From contig NZ_PTJS01000001.1 in the NCBI RefSeq assembly GCF_002941025.1, positions 1,488,001-1,552,000 on the forward strand: a stretch of 64,000 nucleotides of DNA. Reading direction: 5' to 3'. The notes under the pieces are model-generated. The model was not told the DNA's origin. It did no database searches and was given only the letters and a program-made list of their open reading frames with translations. Position numbers and translations under genes: made by a program. Below, piece after piece: positions 9,251 through 17,207 of this stretch. Each line of letters begins with the position of its first letter. The first letter of the stretch is position 1. This stretch comes from Streptomyces sp. QL37. GTDB taxonomy: Bacteria; Actinomycetota; Actinomycetes; Streptomycetales; Streptomycetaceae.

Positions 9251-10174
9251 ATTTCAGATCAGCCCCGATTCCGCGCCCTTTCTCTCGGCGCGGGAGTTCA
9301 GTCCAGCACTCTTCTTGCCCTCTCAGCCGAAGGCGTCCTCCCCAAAGTCGACTACGCGATTTTCGCCGACACGGGATGGGAACCGAAAGCCGTTTACGCC
9401 CATCTGGACCGCCTGGAAGAGGAGGTGGCAAAGCCCGCCGGTATTCCAGTCCTCCGCGTCGCATCCGGAAACATTCGAAGCGATGCGTTGAATCCGGATC
9501 ACCGGTTCGCCTCGATGCCTCTCCATATCCTCAACACGAACGGCCGGCCGGGGATGACTCGCAGGCAGTGCACCGGCGAATATAAGATAAAACCAATAAA
9601 ACAGAAGGTGCGTGAACTTCTCGGGCACCCCTACCCCTCACGCATCCCCAAGGGCGTGTTCGTCGAGCAGTGGGGCGGTATCTCGACCGATGAGTTCCAT
9701 CGGGCCAAGGACGCCGACGTCCAGTACATGCGCAACCGCCATCCCCTTCTGGACCTAGGCTGGAGCAGAGCGGACTGCGTCCGTTACCTGACCTCACTCT
9801 GTCTGGGCGAGACGCCGAAATCGAGTTGCCTCGGATGCCCGTTCCACGGAAATGCGCAGTGGAGGCACATCAGGGATACGTCACCGTCCGAGTGGGCGGA
9901 TGTGGTCGAATTCGATGCAGCCATCCGTCAGGGAAACGCCCGTGCCAACGCGTCGGGAAACCGACTGCTCGGCGAGGCATTCCTGCATCGCTCCCGCGTC
10001 CCCTTGAGCGAAGCCCCGATCGATCACGTCACCGCCGCCGAAAAGGCCGCCCTCCAGATCGGGGCGGACGAGGCGGAGGAACTGAAAAACGGCATCGAGG
10101 ACGGCTGCTCGCCCTGGGCGTGCCGCGGAGACGCGGACGCGATGGGGCAGACCGATTTCGGGCTGGCCACGTGA
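9251..10174 (+). CDS. PAPS reductase-like (adenine nucleotide alpha-hydrolase fold) protein, ATT start
   Basis: A 307-aa protein of the PAPS reductase/ATP-pyrophosphatase fold. The PP-loop SLGAGVQSSTLL is near residues 10-21, followed by IFADTGWEP, a FADTG-type block usual in this family, MTRRQCTGEYKIKPI, and a Cys pair SCLGCPFHG. In frame, the stop at 9212 is followed by no ATG, GTG, TTG or CTG before the PP-loop. ATT 9251 with AGGA at 9241-9244 is the only well-placed start. Related proteins include sulfonucleotide reductases, DndC and phage proteins; the exact reaction is unknown. The stop overlaps the methyltransferase start (GTGA). Base composition around 9470-9610 is clearly more AT-rich than its neighbours (for example TATAAGATAAAACC), suggesting recent acquisition. 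Confidence 0.8.
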   Translation: MSDQPRFRALSLGAGVQSSTLLALSAEGVLPKVDYAIFADTGWEPKAVYAHLDRLEEEVAKPAGIPVLRVASGNIRSDALNPDHRFASMPLHILNTNGRPGMTRRQCTGEYKIKPIKQKVRELLGHPYPSRIPKGVFVEQWGGISTDEFHRAKDADVQYMRNRHPLLDLGWSRADCVRYLTSLCLGETPKSSCLGCPFHGNAQWRHIRDTSPSEWADVVEFDAAIRQGNARANASGNRLLGEAFLHRSRVPLSEAPIDHVTAAEKAALQIGADEAEELKNGIEDGCSPWACRGDADAMGQTDFGLAT

Positions 10175-11442
10175 TACTCGACCTGTTCGCGGGTCCGGGC
10201 GGTTGGAGCCGGGCACTGAGCGTGCTCGGAGTTCGTGACATCGGCCTGGAGTGGGACGCCTGGGCCTGCAAGACACGTGCGGCGGCACGGCAGTTGACGG
10301 TCCGGACAGACGTGGCCATGTATCCGACCTGGCCCTTCATCGGCCGGACCCGCGGGCTGATCGCATCCCCGCCATGCCAGGCGTGGAGCATGGCCGGCAA
10401 ACGCCTGGGCCTGCTCGACCAGCCGCTCGTGCACGAGGCTGTGGAGAATCTCGCCACAGGACGCGACACCCGCGAGCGCCTCCTCGCCGCCTGCCGCGAC
10501 GAACGCTCCCTGCTCGCGGCGGAACCGATGCGCTACCTCCACGCCCTGAACGCGGTCGGCGAGCCCGAGTGGGTGGTCATGGAGGAGGTACCCGATATCC
10601 TTCCGCTGTGGAAGCAGTACGCGGCTGTGCTGCGACGCTGGGGCTTCTCCGTATGGACGGGCATCCTCAACGCCGCCGACTACGGAGTACCCCAGACGCG
10701 ACGGCGCGCCATCCTGCTTGCCTCGCGGGTCCGTACCGCTCAGCCTCCCGCACCGACACACGCCCAGATCGGCGAGCCCGACTCGCTGTTCGGGCCGGGC
10801 CGCACCCGCTGGGTCAGCATGGCCGAAGCGCTCGGCTGGGGTGCCACCGACCGGCCCGTGCCCACCGTCTGCGCCGGCGGCGGACCCGGCGGTGGCCCAG
10901 AGCCGTTCCCCTCCGGCTCCCGCAAGACACTGTCCGACGCCCGTGAGCGCGGCACATGGATGCCCCGACCGGGCGGGGTGGTCCTGCAGTCCCGCCGCGA
11001 AGGCGCGGGATGGGCGGCCCGGCACGGCACCCGCGACAACCGGGCCACCGACACTCCAGCGCCCACGTTCACCGCCGAGGCGCACCGCTGGTCCTGGTCA
11101 CTGCGCAGCAACAACCAGGCCAACGCCACCATCCGGCCATTGTCCGAGCCGGCGGGAACACTGTTTTTCGGACACCGCTCCAACGAATGCACCTGGATCG
11201 CCGAGCCCTCCGCCTCTTCGCAGGACGAAACGGGGCCGGTGCCCGTGCCCGGGCCGATCCGGATCACCGCCCGCGAGGCCGGCATCCTGCAGACCTTCCC
11301 CGCCGACTACCCCTGGGCCGGAAACAAGGGCCAGCAGTTCTCCCAGATCGGCAACGCGGTACCCCCGCTGCTCGCGGCCCACCTGCTCGCCCCGCACCTG
11401 GTTGTCCCCCTCAACCCCGACGACTTCACCCTGGCCGCGTAA
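10171..11442 (+). CDS. DNA C5-cytosine methyltransferase
   Basis: A 423-aa C5 methyltransferase that transfers a methyl group from S-adenosylmethionine to cytosine in DNA. Motif I DLFAGPGG is at residues 3-10, motif IV SPPCQ carries the catalytic Cys69, a motif VI variant MEEVPD replaces the usual ENV, motif VIII is QTRRRAILLA, and motif X is QIGNAVPP near the end. A long region between VIII and X probably carries target recognition. The protein starts directly at motif I with GTG 10171, overlapping the upstream stop. No restriction endonuclease is adjacent, so it is solitary or works with the PAPS-reductase-like protein. Confidence 0.93.
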   Translation: MILDLFAGPGGWSRALSVLGVRDIGLEWDAWACKTRAAARQLTVRTDVAMYPTWPFIGRTRGLIASPPCQAWSMAGKRLGLLDQPLVHEAVENLATGRDTRERLLAACRDERSLLAAEPMRYLHALNAVGEPEWVVMEEVPDILPLWKQYAAVLRRWGFSVWTGILNAADYGVPQTRRRAILLASRVRTAQPPAPTHAQIGEPDSLFGPGRTRWVSMAEALGWGATDRPVPTVCAGGGPGGGPEPFPSGSRKTLSDARERGTWMPRPGGVVLQSRREGAGWAARHGTRDNRATDTPAPTFTAEAHRWSWSLRSNNQANATIRPLSEPAGTLFFGHRSNECTWIAEPSASSQDETGPVPVPGPIRITAREAGILQTFPADYPWAGNKGQQFSQIGNAVPPLLAAHLLAPHLVVPLNPDDFTLAA

Positions 11443-12572
11443 TGCCCCACACGTCCCACCCCGACGAGGACGACCTCGAAGCGATCCCACGGCCGCACCC
11501 GGTCTTCCACGTCGAGCAAGCCCTCCTTGGTGCTCTCCTGCTCGAACCCCAACGCCTGCACGAGGTGAACGGTATCGGCCCCGATGCGTTCTCCACCGCC
11601 GCGCACCGCGCTCTGTTCGCCGCGATCCGCTCCCTGCCACCCCCGGACCCGGTCGAGCACGCGAAGAACGCGAAGTGGCTCGACACCGTACTCACCACCG
11701 CCCGTGAAGAAGCCCGCGGGCTGTCCGCACCGTACCTGCACAGCCTGGTCCAAATCTGCCCTTTGGCCCGGCACGCACCCGCCTACGCCCGAATGGTCGA
11801 GGCCGAACACTGCCGGCGCCGTCTGGCCGCCGCTTCCCAGCGCCTCACGCACACCGCCGCGGACACCTCACTCCCCGAGCGCGTGGCCGCCACCCTGGAA
11901 GAGGCTGACGCCGTGGTCACCGTGGTGGACGACATCGCCGCCCGCTTCCCCCCGCATCCCGGATCCCTGCCCCGCACGGCCGCTCCCGCGCCGGTACCGA
12001 CCGTGGATGAAGAAGCCTCAGACGACGAGCGGCTGCTCCTCGCGACCGTGACCGCCAACCCCAGCGGCATCGAGCAGATGCGGTGGCTGACGCCCGGCGA
12101 CTTCGCGCACCCGCTGCACGCCGGGCTGTGGCAGTGCCTGACGGCCCTGGACCGGCGCGGCACTCCCATCGACCCCGTGACCGTCCTGTGGGAGGCACAG
12201 CACCGCGGGCTCCTGCATCCGCAGGCCGATCCGCGCGAGCTGCTGGGGCTCCTGTCCGGGTCGTTCGGTTCCCCCGAGCACTGGGGCGAGCGCGTCGTCC
12301 AGCGCTCCGTCCTCACCGCCGCCGACCACGCAGGCCGGACCATCGAGGCGTTCACCGACGATGCGACCAGCACGCCCTACCAGCTTGTCGTCGGCAGCCG
12401 CCGCGCCCTCGCCGACCTGTCCGCCGTGCGTACCCGATGGCGACACGCCACCTCCCCCTCCCCTCAGCCAGCCGACCGGACCCCACGTGCACGCGCCACG
12501 AGAGCCGCAGGCGTGCCCCGAGCCGGTCCGCCGCAGACCACGGCTCCCTCCGCCACGCGCAGTCCCCGCTGA
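11442..12572 (+). CDS. tandem DnaB-helicase N-terminal-domain protein
   Basis: ATG 11442 overlaps the methyltransferase stop (TAATG). The 376-aa product has two copies of the helicase DnaB N-terminal fold: FHVEQALLGALLLEPQRL...PDAFSTAAHRALFAAI near residues 20-65, and ERLLLATVTANPSGIEQMRW...GDFAHPLHAGLWQCLTALDRRG near residues 190-240. It has no RecA-like ATPase core, so it is not itself a helicase. In DnaB this domain mediates hexamer assembly and primase contact; here it may be a helicase decoy or loader-like partner. The C-terminal 50 residues are low complexity. Confidence 0.82.
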   Translation: MPHTSHPDEDDLEAIPRPHPVFHVEQALLGALLLEPQRLHEVNGIGPDAFSTAAHRALFAAIRSLPPPDPVEHAKNAKWLDTVLTTAREEARGLSAPYLHSLVQICPLARHAPAYARMVEAEHCRRRLAAASQRLTHTAADTSLPERVAATLEEADAVVTVVDDIAARFPPHPGSLPRTAAPAPVPTVDEEASDDERLLLATVTANPSGIEQMRWLTPGDFAHPLHAGLWQCLTALDRRGTPIDPVTVLWEAQHRGLLHPQADPRELLGLLSGSFGSPEHWGERVVQRSVLTAADHAGRTIEAFTDDATSTPYQLVVGSRRALADLSAVRTRWRHATSPSPQPADRTPRARATRAAGVPRAGPPQTTAPSATRSPR

Positions 12573-12582
12573 CCCCCACACT

Positions 12583-12616
12583 CCGGTTGCCGGGCCCTTC
12601 GCATCCCGGCAACCGG
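12583..12616 (+). terminator. 12-bp hairpin between genes (attenuator or terminator)
   Basis: CCGGTTGCCGGG at 12583-12594 pairs perfectly with 12605-12616 around a 10-nt loop. No T-run follows. The right arm abuts and partly includes the ribosome binding site of the next gene (GGAAGG), so the hairpin could also limit its translation. Confidence 0.55.
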
Positions 12617-12634
12617 AAGGAACGAGACCCCCGC

Positions 12635-14011
12635 ATGACGACCCCCTCCATCGACGCCCACGTCCGCCTCGATGTCCACCCTCACCACTCCAGCGCCGTG
12701 ACCGCCGTCCTGACCGGTTCCCAGGCCCATATCGCCCACGTTGCCCTGGAGGCCGGCAACTGGAGCGTCGTGGGCAAGAACACCCTGGTTCTGGCCCGCA
12801 TCGATCACGAGGAGCCTTACTGGGCCGAGTGGGCAGCCGAACAACTGGCCGCTGACGGCATCACCGTCGAGATCACCCCGAAGCTCCGGGAAGCCATGGA
12901 CGAGGAATGGACCTGGCCCAACTACCCGATGCACTGGTGCACCCGCAGCGAGATCCGCCAGGTCTCCAACGAGGCCCAGAAGATCCACGACGACATCCGC
13001 CACGGCCATCTCCTCATCCACGCCCACGCCCACGACGGCCACACCACCGTCGCAGTCGGCACCTACCTCCACCAGAGCAGCAAGTCCGTCTACCTCCACG
13101 GCGAGGACCACCTGCGCCAGGTCGCAGACACCTTCCAATCACCCGCCGCAGCCCTGATCGCCTTCGAAAAGGCCCACGGCGCCGCCATGCGCCCCGGCCC
13201 GGCTCCCCTGACCGACACCGAACAAGACACCGCCCAAGCCCGAACCTCGCTCGGCCCGCCTACCGCCGGGGCTGAGCCTCCGCGCCCGGAACCGGAAACC
13301 GTCCCCGTATACGCGGCCGACGCCGGCGACCACGACGCCCTCCTGGACACCTTCCTCGAAGATCACCGCGACTGGCAGAAGTGGCGCACCTGGTCCGACG
13401 ACACGACGCACGCCATCCACGAGGACCAGACCCTGCGCATCGAGCACGTCCACGAAACCGACCCCCACGAAACGGCGTGGACCGTGGCCGCTTACGAGAG
13501 CCCCGTCTCCGACCGCATGTGGGTCCTCACCGCCACCGGCGCCACCCCGGCCCCCGTACTGCGCGGGCTTCTGCATCACCTCGCCGACGCCGACAGCTCG
13601 GACACCCCTCTCGGCTCCCCCGTGGGCGAGAAGACCGTGACCGCCTCCACTCGCCCCCTCTCCGAAGCCGGGTGGAGCCACACCGTGGACGGACGAGGGA
13701 TCCGCTGGACATCCCCCACAGGAGACGCCGGGGTCCAGTTCGACGCCTTCGCGGCCCAGCGCCCGACTCAGAACCTGGCCACCTGGACCGTCTGGGGCGG
13801 CCCGAACCCCGACCGCCCCGCCTGGACCCTCACCGCCTCGCCGTACACGCCCAGCTCGCTGCTGGCCGACCTCTCCGAAAACCTCGCCTACGGAACCGGC
13901 ACCCGCCAGAAGCCGGCCACGAGCCGCCAGCGTCAAACACGCCCCGTCACCACTTCACCGGCCGTACCTGTCACCACCGGCGCCTGCCACCTACCCAGTC
14001 GTACGCGCTGA
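12635..14011 (+). CDS. DUF317-type protein, long form
   Basis: ATG 12635 follows GGAAGGAACGAG. The 458-aa product has an N-terminal region (WSVVGKNTLVLARIDHEEPYW, then GTYLHQSSKSVYLHGED) also seen in long Streptomyces DUF317 proteins. Two DUF317-like units follow in the C-terminal half: WTVAAYESPVSDRMWVLTAT and GWSHTVDGRGIRWTSPTGD...DRPAWTLTASPYTPSSLLADL. The tail is basic. It is the last gene of the +-strand block that begins at the window edge; function unknown. Confidence 0.85.
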   Translation: MTTPSIDAHVRLDVHPHHSSAVTAVLTGSQAHIAHVALEAGNWSVVGKNTLVLARIDHEEPYWAEWAAEQLAADGITVEITPKLREAMDEEWTWPNYPMHWCTRSEIRQVSNEAQKIHDDIRHGHLLIHAHAHDGHTTVAVGTYLHQSSKSVYLHGEDHLRQVADTFQSPAAALIAFEKAHGAAMRPGPAPLTDTEQDTAQARTSLGPPTAGAEPPRPEPETVPVYAADAGDHDALLDTFLEDHRDWQKWRTWSDDTTHAIHEDQTLRIEHVHETDPHETAWTVAAYESPVSDRMWVLTATGATPAPVLRGLLHHLADADSSDTPLGSPVGEKTVTASTRPLSEAGWSHTVDGRGIRWTSPTGDAGVQFDAFAAQRPTQNLATWTVWGGPNPDRPAWTLTASPYTPSSLLADLSENLAYGTGTRQKPATSRQRQTRPVTTSPAVPVTTGACHLPSRTR

Positions 14012-14196
14012 TCCTCAGAGACCAAACGACTCAACGTAGCGCGGAAAAATGCTGCCGATGCACCACAGGCCATCGGCCGGACCCCGAGCCAGGCCATCCG
14101 CGGAAGCGAACACTTGCACTCACTCGTATGAGGCACTCGACCAGGTGCACGTTCATTGGGTCCGACCCGCCGCTGCTCCAGAAGGTGCATCCAAAT

Positions 14197-14212
14197 TCGA
14201 ACGCATGCTCTA
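14197..14212. promoter_or_regulatory. SOS-box-like operator upstream of LexA-DBD operon
   Basis: TCGAAC-GCAT-GCTCTA fits the actinobacterial LexA box (GAAC-N4-GTTC) with one core mismatch (GCTC for GTTC). It lies 8 bp before the ATG at 14221 and overlaps the probable promoter/leader of a gene pair that encodes a LexA-type DNA-binding domain, which suggests autoregulation. The rest of 14012-14196 shows no gene. Confidence 0.5.
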
Positions 14213-14220
14213 ATTGGAGT

Positions 14221-14463
14221 ATGGCTCCGACACCCCCCTTCCCCTACGATCTCCTGCAAGCCGAGCGTGAGAGGCACGCCGCTTACCTGGCGCTCAGCAC
14301 CTTGAGCCCTGTCGAGAACACCGCCCTGCGTCGACGGCTGCTGCAGTTGTCCGCGCGGGTCTGGTGGCATCCGTTCTGGGGTACGAGGAATGGCCGGGCC
14401 TCGGCAGCCCGGATGGAACTCCAAAGGTCCGTCCGCGCGGCGGAGCAGGGCAGACCGGCATGA
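14221..14463 (+). CDS. hypothetical 80-aa protein
   Basis: ATG 14221 is preceded by TTGGAG. The product is short, basic and helical (YDLLQAERERHAAYLALSTL, LRRRLLQLSARVWWHPFWG). I recognise no family. Its stop overlaps the start of the LexA-like gene (ATGA), so the two are translationally coupled and share the SOS-like box. Confidence 0.7.
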   Translation: MAPTPPFPYDLLQAERERHAAYLALSTLSPVENTALRRRLLQLSARVWWHPFWGTRNGRASAARMELQRSVRAAEQGRPA

Positions 14464-14681
14464 CCGGTGACGCTCCCCTCAGTGCACGGCAGGAGTCGAT
14501 CCTCCAGGCGATCAAAGCCGCCATAACCGAGAGTGGTGAGGCGCCTAGCCTCCGCCAAATCGCCGAGCGGGTCGGCCTCACTAGTGCCAGCTCGGTCCAC
14601 TATCAACTGGGCCGGCTGGAAGAGCGGGGTCTAGTCCGTCGCACATCTCGCCGCTGGCGTTCGTGTCAGCTCTTGACCTGA
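14460..14681 (+). CDS. LexA N-terminal DNA-binding domain, stand-alone
   Basis: A 73-aa protein matching only the winged-helix DNA-binding domain of LexA: LSARQESILQAIKAAI, then SLRQIAERVGLTSASSVHYQ and LGRLEERGLVRR. The cleavage site and the Ser-Lys S24 peptidase domain are absent, so it cannot self-cleave on RecA filaments as LexA does. It may compete with LexA for SOS boxes or repress its own operon constitutively. ATG 14460 overlaps the upstream stop; the gene ends naturally with TGA and no peptidase remnant follows in 14682-14816. Confidence 0.85.
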   Translation: MTGDAPLSARQESILQAIKAAITESGEAPSLRQIAERVGLTSASSVHYQLGRLEERGLVRRTSRRWRSCQLLT

Positions 14682-14816
14682 AGTGCCAACCTTCGTAACC
14701 GTGATCGGAATACTGACCGCCCTCGTCGAGTCAGGTAGCCCATATCGGGGCTCCGCGGCCGAGAAGGCAAGGGTCACTGTGGCCATGGTGTCCGGCGAAC
14801 GATGCTGGTCACAGCG

Positions 14817-16139
14817 TCAGGCCGCGTGTAGTTTTTCGATGAAGTCGTCGACGCCGTCCACCTGCCGGTAGGGCTTGAAGGCTGGCGCGAGTTCGCGAAC
14901 CTGGGCCACGCATCGTTCGGCACCGATGCGGTGCGCCAGTTCAAGGGCTTCTTCCGTGACGGCGAGGGCGTGCTCGATGTGGCGGGACTGCAGGAGTCCT
15001 TTGGCCTGGTACGTCAGGAAGATGCCGCGTGTCTTGTCCCGGGCTTTCGGTAGCAGGCTGAGGCCCTCGCGCATCTTCGCCGAAGCATCATCGAGCTGGC
15101 CGAGGTCGAGCAGGCATTGACCGGAGTCGACCGCGAGGTCGGCGGGGCTCATCCATGAGCACCAGTTCGGTGCGGCATCGACGGGCTGCAACGACAGTGC
15201 CGTCTCGGCTTCGGAGAGATCGCGGTAGCAGAGGGAGCGTTCGCCGAGTGCGGCGTAGGCCCTGGCCCGGCGGAGGAACAGCAGCGACCGGGCGGTCGGG
15301 TGTTCGGTGCCGGTGATCGCGTGGCCGAGTTGGTCCACAGAGACGTTCGGTTGTCCGAGCCAGTTGGACTGATAGGCGAAATCAGATAAGACACCGGCTC
15401 CGAAGTCACGGTCGCCGGCGGCGTGGGAGGAGTGCAAGGCTGCCGTCCACAGCTTTCCCGCCGCGTAGTGCTTCCCTTGGTCGAACCGGTACCAGCCGCA
15501 TGTGGTGGACAGGGATGCGGCAAGGCTGTGCAGCCGTTTCGTAGATGTCCCGGTGTGGCGTCCGCCTTCGATCAGGTCGGTCACGGTTTCCAGGTGGGCG
15601 TCCATCATTTTGATGGTGTGCTGTCGCTGTTCGGTGGGGAGGCCGGTCAGTTTCCGGCTGGTTTCCTCCAGCCAGTCGATGAGCTCGTGATCGGCTGTCG
15701 TTCTTCCGCTGAGTGCGGAGGCGAGGTGGTCCGGTTCGATCGAGGCCCATTGGGCTCCGAGGCCGGCCAGTGCGGCTGCGCTGTAGGTCATGAAGGTGCG
15801 GCGATCCATGGCGGCTTTCTGTGCGTCGCGAAGGACTTGAACGGTGTACCCCGACCCCAGCGGCAGCGGGATCTCCGAGCCGGGCAGCCAGTCCGGCCAG
15901 CCGTACCGGTCCACGTTGGCCACAGGCACGTCGAACACTTCCGCATCGGCCATGAGGAGCTGGGTCTCGCGGTTCGGCCGCTGAAGCCAACGCTCGTACC
16001 GGCTGATGGTCGTCTTGTCGGCGCCAGAGCGCAGTCCGCGCTTCCGGGCAGCCCGGTCCAGGAGATGGGCCAGTTCGTTCTGGGACAGATCGTTGACTTC
16101 TCTGGCGTAGGCAAGCGGGTGCCGGATCGGGTTGTCCAC
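14817..16139 (-). CDS. XRE-family regulator with TPR-like C-terminal domain
   Basis: A 440-aa cytoplasmic regulator. The N-terminus has a helix-turn-helix of the XRE type (VNDLSQNELAHLLDRAARKR...TTISRYERWLQRPN, about residues 15-55). The rest is helical repeats resembling tetratricopeptides (for example TARSLLFLRRARAYAALGER, ALAVTEEALELAHRIGAERC). Such proteins are common pathway-specific regulators in Streptomyces. It is transcribed divergently from the 16.4-25.1 kb gene run, which makes that run its probable target. Confidence 0.88.
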   Translation of the reverse strand: MDNPIRHPLAYAREVNDLSQNELAHLLDRAARKRGLRSGADKTTISRYERWLQRPNRETQLLMADAEVFDVPVANVDRYGWPDWLPGSEIPLPLGSGYTVQVLRDAQKAAMDRRTFMTYSAAALAGLGAQWASIEPDHLASALSGRTTADHELIDWLEETSRKLTGLPTEQRQHTIKMMDAHLETVTDLIEGGRHTGTSTKRLHSLAASLSTTCGWYRFDQGKHYAAGKLWTAALHSSHAAGDRDFGAGVLSDFAYQSNWLGQPNVSVDQLGHAITGTEHPTARSLLFLRRARAYAALGERSLCYRDLSEAETALSLQPVDAAPNWCSWMSPADLAVDSGQCLLDLGQLDDASAKMREGLSLLPKARDKTRGIFLTYQAKGLLQSRHIEHALAVTEEALELAHRIGAERCVAQVRELAPAFKPYRQVDGVDDFIEKLHAA

Positions 16140-16162
16140 GCTTCGATTCCATCATCGACCGT

Positions 16163-16198
16163 GACGGCAACTCTACCGTCAGCGACGGCGAATCTACC
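16163..16198. promoter_or_regulatory. two direct repeats in divergent promoter region
   Basis: GACGGCAACTCTACC (16163-16177) is repeated as GACGGCGAATCTACC (16184-16198), 12 of 15 identical, offset by 21 bp or about two helical turns. It lies immediately upstream of the XRE/TPR gene and on the path to the divergent operon, so it is a candidate binding site for that regulator. Confidence 0.45.
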
Positions 16199-16411
16199 CC
16201 GCGTCTACAGGCAACTCCTGTCGTGTTGACGGAGGTTGGGCTGTACTCGACGCACATCGAGCAGGTTCCGCTCGAAGCCGGAAGAAGTCCTCCAGGAAAC
16301 GACAGCCGCAGACATCAGCCGGTGGCTCGCGCGCTCCCGGGTGACACCTCGATCCGGACGGTTCTCCGCCTGCGCTCCCATGTCGGAGCGCGAGATCGTG
16401 AAGGGACACCC

Positions 16412-17185
16412 ATGCCCAGATCCTCCGCTCCCCCGCCGGGGGACGCCGCTCGCCGCAACCGTCCTCTCCGCTGGCTCGCTAGTGGGGCCGGCCGGTCGTC
16501 TCGCCGGCCGCGCATCCTGATCGACGGACTGGACCTGTCGGGTAAGACGACCCTGACCGACGCCCTGCTCACCATGTGTGCCGCGCAAGGGACGGCGGCG
16601 GTACGCCACCGGGGGATGCTCGCTGAGCACCACCCGCTGGAGAAGCTTTTGAAGCGGCTGCCGCTGGCCCACCAGTACGAGTCGAGCGGAATCACCACCG
16701 CCTATCTCGTCGGGGGGTTCGCCCTGGACGCCCTGCTGGTCCACCTCGACCCGCCGCAGTGCGGCGACGCCGTCCTGGTCCAGGAAGGCTACGTGGATCG
16801 CACCATGGCCGTCGGCCTGGCCGGCGGTCCCTTTCTGTCGGCCGCCCTGGCGCTGTGGGCCGCGCGCTACTTCGCCGCCTTCGACGTCGCCGTATACGTG
16901 CACGCGTCCCCCGAGGCGCGCCGCGCCCGGATGCTGCGTCGCCAGCGCGTGGACGCCGGTGACCGCAACAGCGTCGAGGAAGGCTTCGCGGGCCGTTTCA
17001 ACTCGGCACTTCTGCACCACCTCGGCCGCCGTCACCACACGGTGCTGGTCTTCGATACGGAGCAGTACACCCCCCAGGAGATGGCCCGGCAGATCCTCTC
17101 GGTTGCGGGACTGCTGTCGGAGGAGACGCAACGGCCCAGCGGCGACGGCTTCGAACTCGTCGGACCTGCCACACCGGCGACCTGA
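16412..17185 (+). CDS. thymidylate-kinase-like P-loop kinase
   Basis: ATG 16412 follows AAGGGA. The 257-aa product carries a P-loop ILIDGLDLSGKTTLTDALL near residues 35-53 and an overall layout like dTMP kinase, including a lid-like RARMLRRQRVDAGDRNSVEEG. It probably phosphorylates a nucleotide or a related metabolite. The insertions and N-terminal extension differ from the housekeeping Tmk, so the substrate may be specialised. First gene of the run regulated by the divergent XRE/TPR protein; 22 bp separate it from the next gene. Confidence 0.75.
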   Translation: MPRSSAPPPGDAARRNRPLRWLASGAGRSSRRPRILIDGLDLSGKTTLTDALLTMCAAQGTAAVRHRGMLAEHHPLEKLLKRLPLAHQYESSGITTAYLVGGFALDALLVHLDPPQCGDAVLVQEGYVDRTMAVGLAGGPFLSAALALWAARYFAAFDVAVYVHASPEARRARMLRRQRVDAGDRNSVEEGFAGRFNSALLHHLGRRHHTVLVFDTEQYTPQEMARQILSVAGLLSEETQRPSGDGFELVGPATPAT

Positions 17186-17207
17186 ATCGTGAGCGAGGAG
17201 GACTGCC

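Noticed and set aside
9251..11442. A complete Dnd phosphorothioation system
   Set aside because: Only a PP-loop protein is present; DndA, DndB, DndD and DndE are not found, and the DndC-like similarity is at superfamily level.
16226..16249. Sigma-70-like promoter (TTGACG and TACTCG) before the kinase gene
   Set aside because: The spacing between the two boxes is only about 12 bp, too short for a normal promoter.
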